A stretch of 64,000 nt of DNA from Variovorax paradoxus. GTDB lineage: Bacteria; Pseudomonadota; Gammaproteobacteria; Burkholderiales; Burkholderiaceae_C. The notes beneath the pieces were generated by a model. The model made no database searches and was not told the DNA's origin. It worked only from the letters and a program-made list of their open reading frames with translations. Below are positions 1 through 8,156 of the stretch, piece after piece. Position 1 is the stretch's first letter, and every line of letters begins with the position of its first letter. The stretch spans positions 1,174,501-1,238,500 of the forward strand of contig CP063167.1 of assembly GCA_016806145.1 (NCBI GenBank), in the 5' to 3' direction. The translations under genes were made by a program, and so were the position numbers.

Positions 1-187
1 GGGCGGCAACGTGCGTGTGGGCCTGGAGGACAGCCTCTACATCGGCAAGGGGCAACTCGCACCATCCAACGCCGCCCAAATCTCGAAGATCCGCGCGACG
101 ATCGAATCGCTGGGTCTGGAGGTGGCCACGCCGTCCGAGGCGCGGCAACGACTCGGTCTGAAAGGCTCTTCTCAGACGGCGTTCTGA
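1..187 (+). CDS. Beta-keto acid cleavage enzyme (BKACE, DUF849), C-terminal end
   Basis: Only the last 61 codons are present; the gene begins before the window. The frame reads GNVRVGLEDSLYIGKGQLA and then a helical tail ending at a TGA at 185-187. The segment G-x-VRVGLED is the characteristic C-terminal stretch of BKACE enzymes, Zn-dependent TIM-barrel proteins that transfer the acetyl part of a 3-keto acid to or from acetyl-CoA. It lies 20 bases upstream of the SDR gene and is probably the start of the same catabolic operon. The substrate cannot be read from this fragment. Confidence 0.85.
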   Translation, partial: GGNVRVGLEDSLYIGKGQLAPSNAAQISKIRATIESLGLEVATPSEARQRLGLKGSSQTAF

Positions 188-207
188 CCTGCACTTCGAG
201 GATTTCC

Positions 208-972
208 ATGAAGCAGCAAAGCTATCAAGCCGCCAACTTCTCCATTGAGGACAAGGTGGTGCTCATCACCGGTGCCGGCAGCGGAATCGGCAGGGCCATG
301 GCCATCGGCTTGGCCGATGCAGGCGCGAAGATCGCCGTCATCGACCGAGACTTCGAATCGGCGCATCAGGTCGCCAACGAGATTGGTATGCAGCGGGCCG
401 TGGCAGTCGAATGCGATGTCACCGACGAGGAGGCCGTGGCGCGGACGGTGGAAACGACGTTGGACCAATGGGGACGCATCGACGGGCTGATCAACAACGC
501 GGGCCAGCTGCACCGGTGCCTCGTCAAGGACCACACGCTGGCCGACTGGCAGCGCATCTTCGAGGTCAATGTGATGGGAACCTTCCTGTTCGCACGGGCG
601 GTATTGCCGCAGATGATCCGCCAACGGAACGGGCGAATCGTGAACTTCACCTCCGCACTGGGTGTCAGGAGCATGCCTGGCGGCGCCGCCTACGGTGCCA
701 CCAAAGCGGCGGTCACCAGCTTCACCAACACCTTGCATCAGGAAGTGTGTGGAGAGGGCATTTCCGTGACCGCCATTGCCCCGGGGCTTACCAACACGCC
801 CATGGCCAACGACCACATGACGTCGGAATACATGGAGCGCATTGCAGCTTCTTATCCGGGAGGACGCCTGGGTCAGCCCGAGGACATCATCGGCCTGGCG
901 CACTTCCTCATGACCGACGCTTCCCGGCATGTGAGCGGCACCACGCTGTTCGTGCGCCCGCCCGGCGGCTGA
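208..972 (+). CDS. Short-chain dehydrogenase/reductase (SDR)
   Basis: A 254-residue cytosolic NAD(P)-dependent oxidoreductase of classical SDR length. The Rossmann motif TGAGSGIG is at residues 21-28, NNAG follows in the middle and the catalytic YGATK (Tyr-x3-Lys) is near residue 165. It follows the BKACE gene by 20 bases and precedes a TetR gene. The context suggests oxidation of a hydroxy-acid or hydroxyacyl intermediate whose keto product goes to BKACE or thiolase. The C-terminus ends in RPPGG rather than the usual VDGG, a minor variation. The substrate is not determinable. Confidence 0.92.
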   Translation: MKQQSYQAANFSIEDKVVLITGAGSGIGRAMAIGLADAGAKIAVIDRDFESAHQVANEIGMQRAVAVECDVTDEEAVARTVETTLDQWGRIDGLINNAGQLHRCLVKDHTLADWQRIFEVNVMGTFLFARAVLPQMIRQRNGRIVNFTSALGVRSMPGGAAYGATKAAVTSFTNTLHQEVCGEGISVTAIAPGLTNTPMANDHMTSEYMERIAASYPGGRLGQPEDIIGLAHFLMTDASRHVSGTTLFVRPPGG

Positions 973-1031
973 TCCGTCCCTCCCCCACGGACACTAAACT
1001 ATGACCCAATGTCTTGGAATCAGCCTCTCCG

Positions 1032-1652
1032 ATGAGCACCGCTCCCACCGTCGCCAACCGTCAGGGCACGCGCAACACTGGACGTCCGCGCAGCGAGCAG
1101 TCCCGCACCGCTGTGCTGGATGCCACGCGCAATCTGCTCGCCACCACGCGGGTGGGCGACTTGACGATCGATGCGATCGCGCGGGAATCCGGCGTGGCCA
1201 AGATGACAATCTATCGTTGGTGGGCCAATCGCAATGCGGTGGTCATCGACACGTTCATCGACCTCATGCTTCCCAGCACGCCGGTGCGCGATGCGGATTC
1301 GGCGATGGAGGCCATGTCCGAGCACCTGATCCTTCTGGTCAGGCAGTACCGCGGCGAAGTGGGGAAGATGGTGGCGGAGATACTGGCGGAAGGCCAGTCG
1401 GATCCCGTGCTGCGCGACGCGTTTCGCGAACGCTTTTTCCGGCAGCGCCGCGCCGATGTGCGCGCGGTCGTCGTGCGCGGCCAGGAGACGGGGGAGTTCT
1501 CCGCGGAGCTGGATGTGGATACCGCGCTCGACATGATGTACGGGGCCGTGTATTTCCGGCTGCTCATGGGGCACAAGAACCTGGACGCGCGCTTTGGCAA
1601 GGACCTGGCGGCCATGGCAGCCACCCTGCTGCGATCGGGGCGCCAGAAGTAA
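1032..1652 (+). CDS. TetR family transcriptional regulator
   Basis: 206 residues. The N-terminal helix-turn-helix reads LTIDAIARESGVAKMTIYRWWANR and is followed by an all-helical ligand-binding domain. An in-frame ATG exists 18 bases upstream (1014), but the ATG at 1032 starts the usual Ser/Thr-rich TetR N-terminus. The gene lies inside the acyl-CoA operon in the same direction, so it probably controls it in response to a CoA-linked or aromatic effector. That role is inference. Confidence 0.88.
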   Translation: MSTAPTVANRQGTRNTGRPRSEQSRTAVLDATRNLLATTRVGDLTIDAIARESGVAKMTIYRWWANRNAVVIDTFIDLMLPSTPVRDADSAMEAMSEHLILLVRQYRGEVGKMVAEILAEGQSDPVLRDAFRERFFRQRRADVRAVVVRGQETGEFSAELDVDTALDMMYGAVYFRLLMGHKNLDARFGKDLAAMAATLLRSGRQK

Positions 1653-1704
1653 GTCTGCCGGGCGGCGCGCAGCCGTCGGGACGGTCGCTCCTCGAGGAGC
1701 GGCC

Positions 1705-2340
1705 ATGAGCGCCTACAAGCTCTACTGCCGAGGCGAATCCGGCAACTGCTACAAGGTGGCGCTCATGCTCAACCTTGTCGGGGCCGACTGGGAAGCCGAG
1801 TTCGTCGACTTCTTCAATCCCGACTCCAAGGCGGCGTTCATCCACACCGTCAATCCACAGGGAGAACTGCCTGTGCTGCAACGGCCGGACGGCAAGTTGC
1901 TGACCCAGAGCGGCGCGATCCTGGACTACCTTTCGCGGGCGACGGGCCGATTCGCACCGGCGAGCGACGAGGACAGGCAAGAGGTCCTGCGCTGGCTGCT
2001 GTTCGACAACCACCGTTTCACGCCGGCGTTCGCCACCCTGCGCTTCATGGTCGGCATCCGCGGCGCTGAAGAGAACCAGCTCACGGGCTATCTGCGGGCG
2101 CAGGCGCAGGCCGCCTACGAGATCGTCGACGCGCATCTGGCCGGGCGTCGCTTCATGGTCGGTGACGCACCGACCGTGGCGGACATCTCGATGGCGGGCT
2201 ACCTCTACTACGACGAGGATGCGCGGTTCGACAGATTGCAGTTTGCCAACGTCCAGGCCTGGGCAGGACGTATCAGCGAGCTGCCGCGCTGGAAGCATCC
2301 CTATGAACTCATGCCGCGAGCGATCCGCGAAGGAAACTGA
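1705..2340 (+). CDS. Glutathione S-transferase
   Basis: 211 residues with the N-terminal thioredoxin-like fold (KLYCRGESGNCYKVALML, SGAILDYLSRATGRF) and a C-terminal all-helical domain (LAGRRFMVGDAPTVADISMAGYLYYDED). The start is the ATG at 1705, preceded by gaggagcgg as a ribosome site. Cytosolic GSTs conjugate or isomerise electrophilic substrates with glutathione. Here it stands between a TetR gene and an SDR in a degradative operon, so a maleylpyruvate-isomerase-like or ether-cleaving role is possible but unproven. Its stop abuts the next ATG. Confidence 0.9.
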   Translation: MSAYKLYCRGESGNCYKVALMLNLVGADWEAEFVDFFNPDSKAAFIHTVNPQGELPVLQRPDGKLLTQSGAILDYLSRATGRFAPASDEDRQEVLRWLLFDNHRFTPAFATLRFMVGIRGAEENQLTGYLRAQAQAAYEIVDAHLAGRRFMVGDAPTVADISMAGYLYYDEDARFDRLQFANVQAWAGRISELPRWKHPYELMPRAIREGN

Positions 2341-3090
2341 ATGATGGCCCACGACCTTCACGGCAAGCGTGCGCTTGTCACGGGCGCTTCTTCGGGCCTC
2401 GGTGCCCATTTCGCGCGGTTGCTGGCCCGCCAGGGTGTCGAGGTGGTGCTGGCGGCCCGGCGCGCCGAGACGCTATCCGGCATCGTGGCAGAGATCCGCC
2501 AGCAAGGCGGGGCGGCCAGCGCGATGCGGCTCGACGTGCGCGACATCGAGGCCAGCAGCCGCGCGATCTCGGAGCTCGGAACGCTGAGCATCCTGGTGAA
2601 CAACGCGGGCATTGTGCGGGAGGGCGCCGCGCTCGATCAGAACGAGGCGGCATGGGACGACGTCATCGACACCAACCTCAAGGGCATGTTCTTCGTCGCG
2701 CAGGCCGCGGCGCGGCTGATGGCGCCCAACCCCGGCGGCGCCATCATCAACATCGCCTCGATCCTGGGTCTGCGGCAAGCCGGCGGGGTGCTTCCGTATG
2801 CGGTGTCCAAGGCTGGCGTCGTGCAGATGACGAAATGCCTCGCCCTCGAGCTGGCGCGGCAGGGCACGCGCGTCAACGCCCTCGCGCCCGGCTACCTCCA
2901 CACCGAGTTGAACGGCGAATTCTGGACGTCGGACGCGGGTCGGGCGCTGGTGCGACGCATACCGCAGCGGCGCCTGGGGCGACTGGAGGATCTCGACGGA
3001 CCTTTGCTGCTGCTCGCTTCGGATGCCTCGCGCTACATGACCGGCGCGGAACTCGTGGTCGATGGCGGCCATTTGGTCAGCACCCTTTGA
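2341..3090 (+). CDS. Short-chain dehydrogenase/reductase (FabG-like SDR)
   Basis: 249 residues with TGASSGLG cofactor motif (about residues 15-22), NNAG, the active-site pair YAVSK and the C-terminal ELVVDGGH typical of FabG-like reductases. The start ATG immediately follows the GST stop (TGA-ATG-ATG), indicating translational coupling; the second ATG at 2344 is equally possible. It likely acts on a 3-hydroxyacyl or 3-keto intermediate next to the acyl-CoA dehydrogenase and thiolase downstream. Confidence 0.92.
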   Translation: MMAHDLHGKRALVTGASSGLGAHFARLLARQGVEVVLAARRAETLSGIVAEIRQQGGAASAMRLDVRDIEASSRAISELGTLSILVNNAGIVREGAALDQNEAAWDDVIDTNLKGMFFVAQAAARLMAPNPGGAIINIASILGLRQAGGVLPYAVSKAGVVQMTKCLALELARQGTRVNALAPGYLHTELNGEFWTSDAGRALVRRIPQRRLGRLEDLDGPLLLLASDASRYMTGAELVVDGGHLVSTL

Positions 3091-3103
3091 AATCGTCTTG
3101 AGC

Positions 3104-5368
3104 ATGAACCAAACCTTCGGTCCTTCTCCCACCGAACGCAGCCGGCAGATCGCCGAGCGGGTCGAAGCCTTCGTCCGCCAGACCGTCATCCCCTACGAAA
3201 CGGATCCACGCTGCGGTGCCCATGGGCCCTCGGAAGATCTGGTGCTGGAGTTGCGAAGCCTGGCGCGTGCGGCAGGCGTCTTGACGCCTCACATCCTGCC
3301 GGATGGACACTACCTGAGCCAGCGCGAGACCGCTGCCGTGCTCGAACGCTCCGGCCTTTCTCCACTCGGGCCGGTGGCGGTCAACACCATGGCGCCGGAC
3401 GAGGGCAACATGTTCCTGTTGTCCAGGATCGGAACGCCGCAGCAAAAAGAGCGCTTTCTGGCGCCCCTGGTGTCCGGCCAGCAGCGCTCGGCCTTCTTCA
3501 TGACGGAGCCGGCGGCGGAGGGCGGTGCGGGCTCCGATCCGTCGATGCTGATGACCACTGCGGTCCAACACGGGGGCGCCGGCGGAGATTGGCACATCCA
3601 TGGCCGCAAGATGTTCATCACCGGAGCGGTCGGCGCCAAGGTCGGCATCGTCATGGCGCGCACCGGTCAGGGCACGCCCGCGCGCGCCACGATGTTCCTC
3701 GTGGACTTGCCGCATCCTGCGGTGAAGATCGAGCGCGTCATCGACACGCTCGACAGCTCCATGCCCGGCGGCCATGCCCAGGTTTTGATCGATGGCTTGC
3801 AGGTGCCTGACGCCCATGTCCTCGGCTCGGCCCATGAGGGCTTCCGGTATGCCCAGGTCCGCCTGTCCCCCGCGCGGCTGTCCCATTGCATGCGCTGGCT
3901 GGGCGGTGCGGCCAGGGCCCATGAGATCGCCGTGCGCTACGCGACCTCGCGCTCGGCCTTCGGGAAACTGCTGGTGGACCATGAGGGCGTGGGCTTCATG
4001 CTCGCGGACAACCTGATCGATCTCAAACAGGCGGAGTTGATGATCGACTGGTGCGCGGGAGTGCTGGATGCGGGATCGGCCGGAACGGCTGAAAGCTCGA
4101 TGGCCAAGGTTGCGGTGTCGGACTTGCTGTTTCGGATCGCCGACCGCTGCGTGCAGGTCATGGGCGCCAGCGGCGTTTCGGGCGATTCAGTGGTTGAGCA
4201 GATTTTTCGGGAGACACGCGCCTTCCGGATCTACGACGGTCCGACCGAGACCCACAAGTGGTCGCTTGCAAAGAAAATCAAGCGGGATGCGCTCCAGGGG
4301 GGGGGGGCAATGACGTCGGTTCTCGAAGAGGAGGGCATTCGTCCTGTTCGCGCACAGCACCGGTTCGACGAAGAAGCGCTGGCGCGCTGGATGGCGGAAA
4401 ACGTGGACGGCTACGGGGGCGTCATGCAGGTCGACCAGTTCCAGGGTGGGCAGTCCAACCCGACCTACCGGTTGCGCACGCCGCACGCATCCTATGTATT
4501 GCGCCGCAAGCCGCCGGGTGTGCTCCTCAAGGGCGCCCATGCCATCGAGCGTGAGGCGCGGGTCATGACGGCCCTGGGGCAGGCCGGCTTTCCGGTGCCG
4601 AGGGTTCATGGCCTCTGCCTGGACGACACGGTCATCGGCAGCTGGTTCTATGTGATGAATCTGGTCGAGGGCCGAATCTTCTGGGACGCACGCCTGCCCG
4701 ATGTAGCCGCAGCGGACCGGCGCGCCTATCTGGAAGCGATGAACGCCACGCTGGCGCAGTTGCATCGGTACGACCCGGTCGCGCTGGGCCTGTCGGACTA
4801 CGGCAGGGCGGGCGGCTACATCGCCAGGCAGATCGAGCGCTGGTCGCAGCAGTACCTCCAGGACGAAGTCGCGGGTCGGCATGCATCGATGGATCGCTTG
4901 GTGGAATGGCTGCCCGAGCACATTCCCGCCAACGACGAGGTTGCCGTCACGCACGGCGACTTCCGGATCGACAACATGATCTTCCATCCCGTGGAGCCTC
5001 GCGTTGTTGCGGTGCTCGATTGGGAACTCTCGACCCTGGGGCATCCCCTGGCGGACTTTGCCTACAACCTGATGATGTATCGGGTTCCGCAGGAGATCCA
5101 CAACGGCTTGCTCGGCGCCGACCTGGCGGGCATGGCACTCCTGTCCGAGGCGGATTACGTGCGGACCTACTGCCGCGAGTCGGGCCGCCATCATCTCCCC
5201 GACCTCGAGTTCTACGTGGTGTTCAACATGTTCCGCTTCGCAGCCATCCTTCACGGCATTCGCGGCCGCAATCTCCGAGGCACTGCATCCAGCGCCAATG
5301 CGCAGGAGGTTGGAGACCGCTTCGCGCTGGTGGCCGATCTTGCCTGGCAGCAGGTGCAGCGCCTGTGA
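3104..5368 (+). CDS. Acyl-CoA dehydrogenase joined to APH-type phosphotransferase
   Basis: The 754-codon frame has two complete domains. Residues 1-402 are an acyl-CoA dehydrogenase (FFMTEPAAEGGAGSDPS flavin loop, RSAFGKLLVDHEG, C-terminal RIYDGPTETHKWSLAKKIK). From the internal ATG at 4310 there is a 352-residue APH/choline-kinase-like domain with THGDFRIDN and LDWELSTLGHP. The order is ACAD-APH, the reverse of animal ACAD10/11. The join is an 11-G run. With one G fewer the first gene would stop at a TGA overlapping that ATG (ATGA), the normal arrangement of two coupled genes. The fusion may therefore be a length variant or a sequencing error. The start is the ATG at 3104, 13 bases after the SDR stop. 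Confidence 0.85.
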   Translation: MNQTFGPSPTERSRQIAERVEAFVRQTVIPYETDPRCGAHGPSEDLVLELRSLARAAGVLTPHILPDGHYLSQRETAAVLERSGLSPLGPVAVNTMAPDEGNMFLLSRIGTPQQKERFLAPLVSGQQRSAFFMTEPAAEGGAGSDPSMLMTTAVQHGGAGGDWHIHGRKMFITGAVGAKVGIVMARTGQGTPARATMFLVDLPHPAVKIERVIDTLDSSMPGGHAQVLIDGLQVPDAHVLGSAHEGFRYAQVRLSPARLSHCMRWLGGAARAHEIAVRYATSRSAFGKLLVDHEGVGFMLADNLIDLKQAELMIDWCAGVLDAGSAGTAESSMAKVAVSDLLFRIADRCVQVMGASGVSGDSVVEQIFRETRAFRIYDGPTETHKWSLAKKIKRDALQGGGAMTSVLEEEGIRPVRAQHRFDEEALARWMAENVDGYGGVMQVDQFQGGQSNPTYRLRTPHASYVLRRKPPGVLLKGAHAIEREARVMTALGQAGFPVPRVHGLCLDDTVIGSWFYVMNLVEGRIFWDARLPDVAAADRRAYLEAMNATLAQLHRYDPVALGLSDYGRAGGYIARQIERWSQQYLQDEVAGRHASMDRLVEWLPEHIPANDEVAVTHGDFRIDNMIFHPVEPRVVAVLDWELSTLGHPLADFAYNLMMYRVPQEIHNGLLGADLAGMALLSEADYVRTYCRESGRHHLPDLEFYVVFNMFRFAAILHGIRGRNLRGTASSANAQEVGDRFALVADLAWQQVQRL
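4297..4307 (+). repeat. G11 homopolymer at the ACAD/APH junction
   Basis: Eleven consecutive G residues lie exactly where the dehydrogenase domain ends and the APH domain begins. The tract sits directly before the internal ATG (4310) and is itself Shine-Dalgarno-like. At 11 G the two domains share a frame. At 10 G the upstream frame reads CAA TGA and stops on the ATGA overlap. Such tracts are prone to slippage and to base-calling error. Confidence 0.95.
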
Positions 5369-5406
5369 CCGGCGCGTCAGGATCCCCGCTTTTTAGAAAG
5401 TCTTCC

Positions 5407-6597
5407 ATGTCCCATCGTGAAGTCGTTGTCCTCAGCGGTGTGCGCACCGCCATCGGTACCTTCGGTGGTGCCCTCAAGGATGTTCCTCCCATCACCCTGG
5501 CCGCCGAAGTCGTCAAAGCAGCTCTCTCCAAGGCTGGCGTCCCGGGTTCGGATGTGGGGCACGTGATGTTTGGCCATGTGATCAACACCGAGCCTCGCGA
5601 CATGTATCTGTCACGGGTCGCGGCCATCGAAGGGGGATGCGCAGAGACGACGCCTGCCTTCAACGTGAATCGCCTGTGCGGGTCGGGATTGCAGGCGGTC
5701 GTTTCCGCCAGTCAAGCGATCCTGTTGGGCGACACCGATATCGCGATCGGTGGAGGGGCCGAGAACATGAGCCGCGCGCCCTATGTGTCATCGACCTCGC
5801 GATGGGGAGCACGCATGGGCGACACCTCGATGACTGACATGATGCTGGGCGCCCTGCACGATCCCTTCGAGCGCATCCATATGGGTGTGACGGCAGAGAA
5901 CGTGGCCAGAAAGTGGGGCATCGACCGGGACGCTCAGGACAGGTTGGCGGTGGAAAGCCATCACCGCGCGGAGCGCGCCTGGGCGGCGGATGTGTTCAGG
6001 GACCAGATCGTCCCCATCATCCGAAAGGGCCGCAAGGGCGATGTCGTCTTTGACAAGGATGAGCACTTCCGCACCGGGGCGGTATTGGCGGACATGAGCA
6101 AGCTCAAGCCGGTCTTTCTCAGAGAGAACGGGACTGTGACCGCTGGCAATGCATCCGGGATCAACGATGCGGCGGCGGCACTGGTGCTGATGGAAGCTTC
6201 GGCCGCCAGAACGCGCGGGTTGAAGCCGATGGCACGGCTGGTGAGCTATGCCCATGCCGGTGTCGACCCCCGGTTCATGGGCATCGGCCCCGTACCGGCG
6301 AGCAGAGCGGCGCTCGAGCGCGCGGGACTGTCGGTGAAGGACCTCGATGTGATCGAGGCCAACGAGGCGTTCGCCGCCCAGGCCTGCGCCGTCAGCGCGG
6401 AGCTGGCGCTCGATCCAGCCAAGGTGAACCCCAACGGCTCGGGCATCTCCCTGGGCCATCCCATCGGCGCGACTGGCGCCATCATCACAGTGAAGGCGTT
6501 GCACGAACTCCAGCGGATCGGTGGGCGCTATGCCCTGGTCACGATGTGCATCGGGGGCGGACAGGGCATTGCCGCGATCTTCGAGAACATCGAGTGA
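5407..6597 (+). CDS. Acetyl-CoA acetyltransferase (thiolase)
   Basis: 396 residues, normal thiolase length. The nucleophile Cys91 is in NVNRLCGSGLQAV, NEAFAAQA and the His motif GHPIGATGA follow, and the second catalytic Cys is in CIGGGQG near residue 382. The start is the ATG of MSHREVVVLSGVRTAIG. It lies 38 bases after the ACAD-APH gene and likely performs the last thiolytic step of the operon's acyl-CoA pathway or condenses acetyl-CoA (BktB/PhaA-type). The direction cannot be told from sequence. Confidence 0.94.
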   Translation: MSHREVVVLSGVRTAIGTFGGALKDVPPITLAAEVVKAALSKAGVPGSDVGHVMFGHVINTEPRDMYLSRVAAIEGGCAETTPAFNVNRLCGSGLQAVVSASQAILLGDTDIAIGGGAENMSRAPYVSSTSRWGARMGDTSMTDMMLGALHDPFERIHMGVTAENVARKWGIDRDAQDRLAVESHHRAERAWAADVFRDQIVPIIRKGRKGDVVFDKDEHFRTGAVLADMSKLKPVFLRENGTVTAGNASGINDAAAALVLMEASAARTRGLKPMARLVSYAHAGVDPRFMGIGPVPASRAALERAGLSVKDLDVIEANEAFAAQACAVSAELALDPAKVNPNGSGISLGHPIGATGAIITVKALHELQRIGGRYALVTMCIGGGQGIAAIFENIE

Positions 6598-6671
6598 GCG
6601 GCGGGGTCGTTAGACCCCTTTCCATCTTCGGGCTGGCCTTGGACCGGCCCATTTCCACCAAAGGACAAGTC

Positions 6672-7802
6672 ATGTTGATTGGCGTACCTGCCGAAACCTC
6701 GGCGGGTGAGACTCGTGTTGCCGTCACGCCGGAGACGGCGAAGAAACTGGTGGCGTTGGGGCACACGGTGCGTGTGCAGAGCGGCGCGGGCGTGGCGGCC
6801 AGCGTGACCGACGCGGCCTACCAGGCCGCTGGTGCCGAGATCACCGACCAGGCCGGCGCCTTCGGTGCCGACATCGTGCTCAAGGTGCGCGCGCCGAGCG
6901 ACGCCGAATGCGCGCTCGCCAAGTCTGGCAGCGTGCTCGTGGGCATGCTCAACCCCTTCGACGCCGCCGGCCTGCAGCGCGTGGCCGCGGCCGGCCTCAC
7001 CGGCTTCGCACTCGAAGCCGCGCCGCGCACGACGCGCGCCCAGAGCATGGACGTGCTCAGCTCCCAGGCCAACATCGCCGGCTACAAGGCCGTGATGATC
7101 GCGGCCGACAAGTACCAGCGCTTCTTCCCGATGCTGATGACCGCCGCCGGCACCGTGAAGGCCGCGCGGGTGGTCATCCTCGGCGTGGGCGTCGCGGGCC
7201 TGCAGGCCATCGCCACGGCCAAGCGCCTGGGCGCGGTCATCGAGGCCTCGGACGTGCGCCCCAGCGTCAAGGAACAGATCGAATCGCTGGGCGGCAAGTT
7301 CATCGACGTGCCGTACGAGACCCAGGAAGAGAAGGACGCGGCCGAGGGCGTGGGCGGCTATGCCCGCCCGATGCCCGCGAGCTGGCTCACGCGCCAGCAG
7401 GCCGAGGTCGCCAAGCGCGTGGCGCTGGCCGATGTCGTCATCAGCACCGCGCTGATCCCGGGGCGTGCCGCGCCGACCCTGATCACCGAGGACATGGTCA
7501 AGTCGATGAAGCCGGGTTCGGTCATCGTCGACATCGCCGCCGGCAAAGGTCCGGACGGGGTAGGCGGCAACTGCCCGCTCTCGGAGGCCGACAAGACCGT
7601 CGTCAAGCACGGCGTGACCATCGTCGGCGAGACGAACCTCGCCGCGCTGGTGGCGGCCGACGCGTCGGCGCTGTACGCGCGCAACGTGCTCGACTTCCTC
7701 AAGCTCGTGCTGACCAAGGAGGGCGCGCTGAAGATCGACCTCGAGGACGACATCGTCGCCGCCTGCCGCGTCACGCAGGACGGCCAGGTCACGAAGAAGT
7801 AA
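6672..7802 (+). CDS. pntAA: NAD(P) transhydrogenase subunit alpha part 1
   Basis: 376 residues forming the NAD(H)-binding dI domain: MLIGVPAETSAGETRVAVTPE at the start, the nucleotide-binding GVGVAGLQAIATAKRLGA and SDVRPSVKEQIESLGGKF. It ends at the dI domain; membrane segments are encoded separately, as in the split alpha subunit of many alpha- and betaproteobacteria. It is the first gene of pntAA-pntAB-pntB, 24 bases before pntAB. The complex couples proton re-entry to hydride transfer from NADH to NADP+. Confidence 0.95.
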   Translation: MLIGVPAETSAGETRVAVTPETAKKLVALGHTVRVQSGAGVAASVTDAAYQAAGAEITDQAGAFGADIVLKVRAPSDAECALAKSGSVLVGMLNPFDAAGLQRVAAAGLTGFALEAAPRTTRAQSMDVLSSQANIAGYKAVMIAADKYQRFFPMLMTAAGTVKAARVVILGVGVAGLQAIATAKRLGAVIEASDVRPSVKEQIESLGGKFIDVPYETQEEKDAAEGVGGYARPMPASWLTRQQAEVAKRVALADVVISTALIPGRAAPTLITEDMVKSMKPGSVIVDIAAGKGPDGVGGNCPLSEADKTVVKHGVTIVGETNLAALVAADASALYARNVLDFLKLVLTKEGALKIDLEDDIVAACRVTQDGQVTKK

Positions 7803-7826
7803 GCGAACACGCGAGGAGAAGAAATC

Positions 7827-8156
7827 ATGGACATCGTCTCTCACACCGTCATCAACCTCATCATCTTCGTGCTGGCCATCTACGTGGGCTACCACGTGGT
7901 GTGGACCGTCACGCCCGCGCTGCACACGCCGCTGATGGCCGTGACCAACGCCATCTCGGCGATCGTCATCGTGGGCGCCATGCTGGCCGCCGCGCTCACC
8001 GAGACCGGCCTGGGCAAGACCATGGGCGTGCTGGCCGTCGCGCTGGCGGCGGTCAACGTCTTCGGCGGCTTCCTGGTCACGCGGCGCATGCTGGAGATGT
8101 TCAAGAAGAAGGAGCGCAAGGCCGCGCCCGCAGCCGCCGAGGGAGCTTCCAAGTGA
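7827..8156 (+). CDS. pntAB: NAD(P) transhydrogenase subunit alpha part 2
   Basis: 109 residues with three hydrophobic segments (VINLIIFVLAIYVGYHVVW, AISAIVIVGAMLAAAL, MGVLAVALAAVNVFGGFLVTRRML) and a basic C-terminal tail. This is the membrane dII part of the split alpha subunit. It has a good ribosome site (cgaggagaag) before the ATG. Its TGA overlaps the GTG start of pntB (GTGA), which implies translational coupling. Confidence 0.95.
   Translation: MDIVSHTVINLIIFVLAIYVGYHVVWTVTPALHTPLMAVTNAISAIVIVGAMLAAALTETGLGKTMGVLAVALAAVNVFGGFLVTRRMLEMFKKKERKAAPAAAEGASK

Noticed and set aside
6528..7925. 465-codon open frame antisense to pntAA
   Set aside because: Composition typical of the reverse of a GC-rich coding sequence; pntAA is certain.
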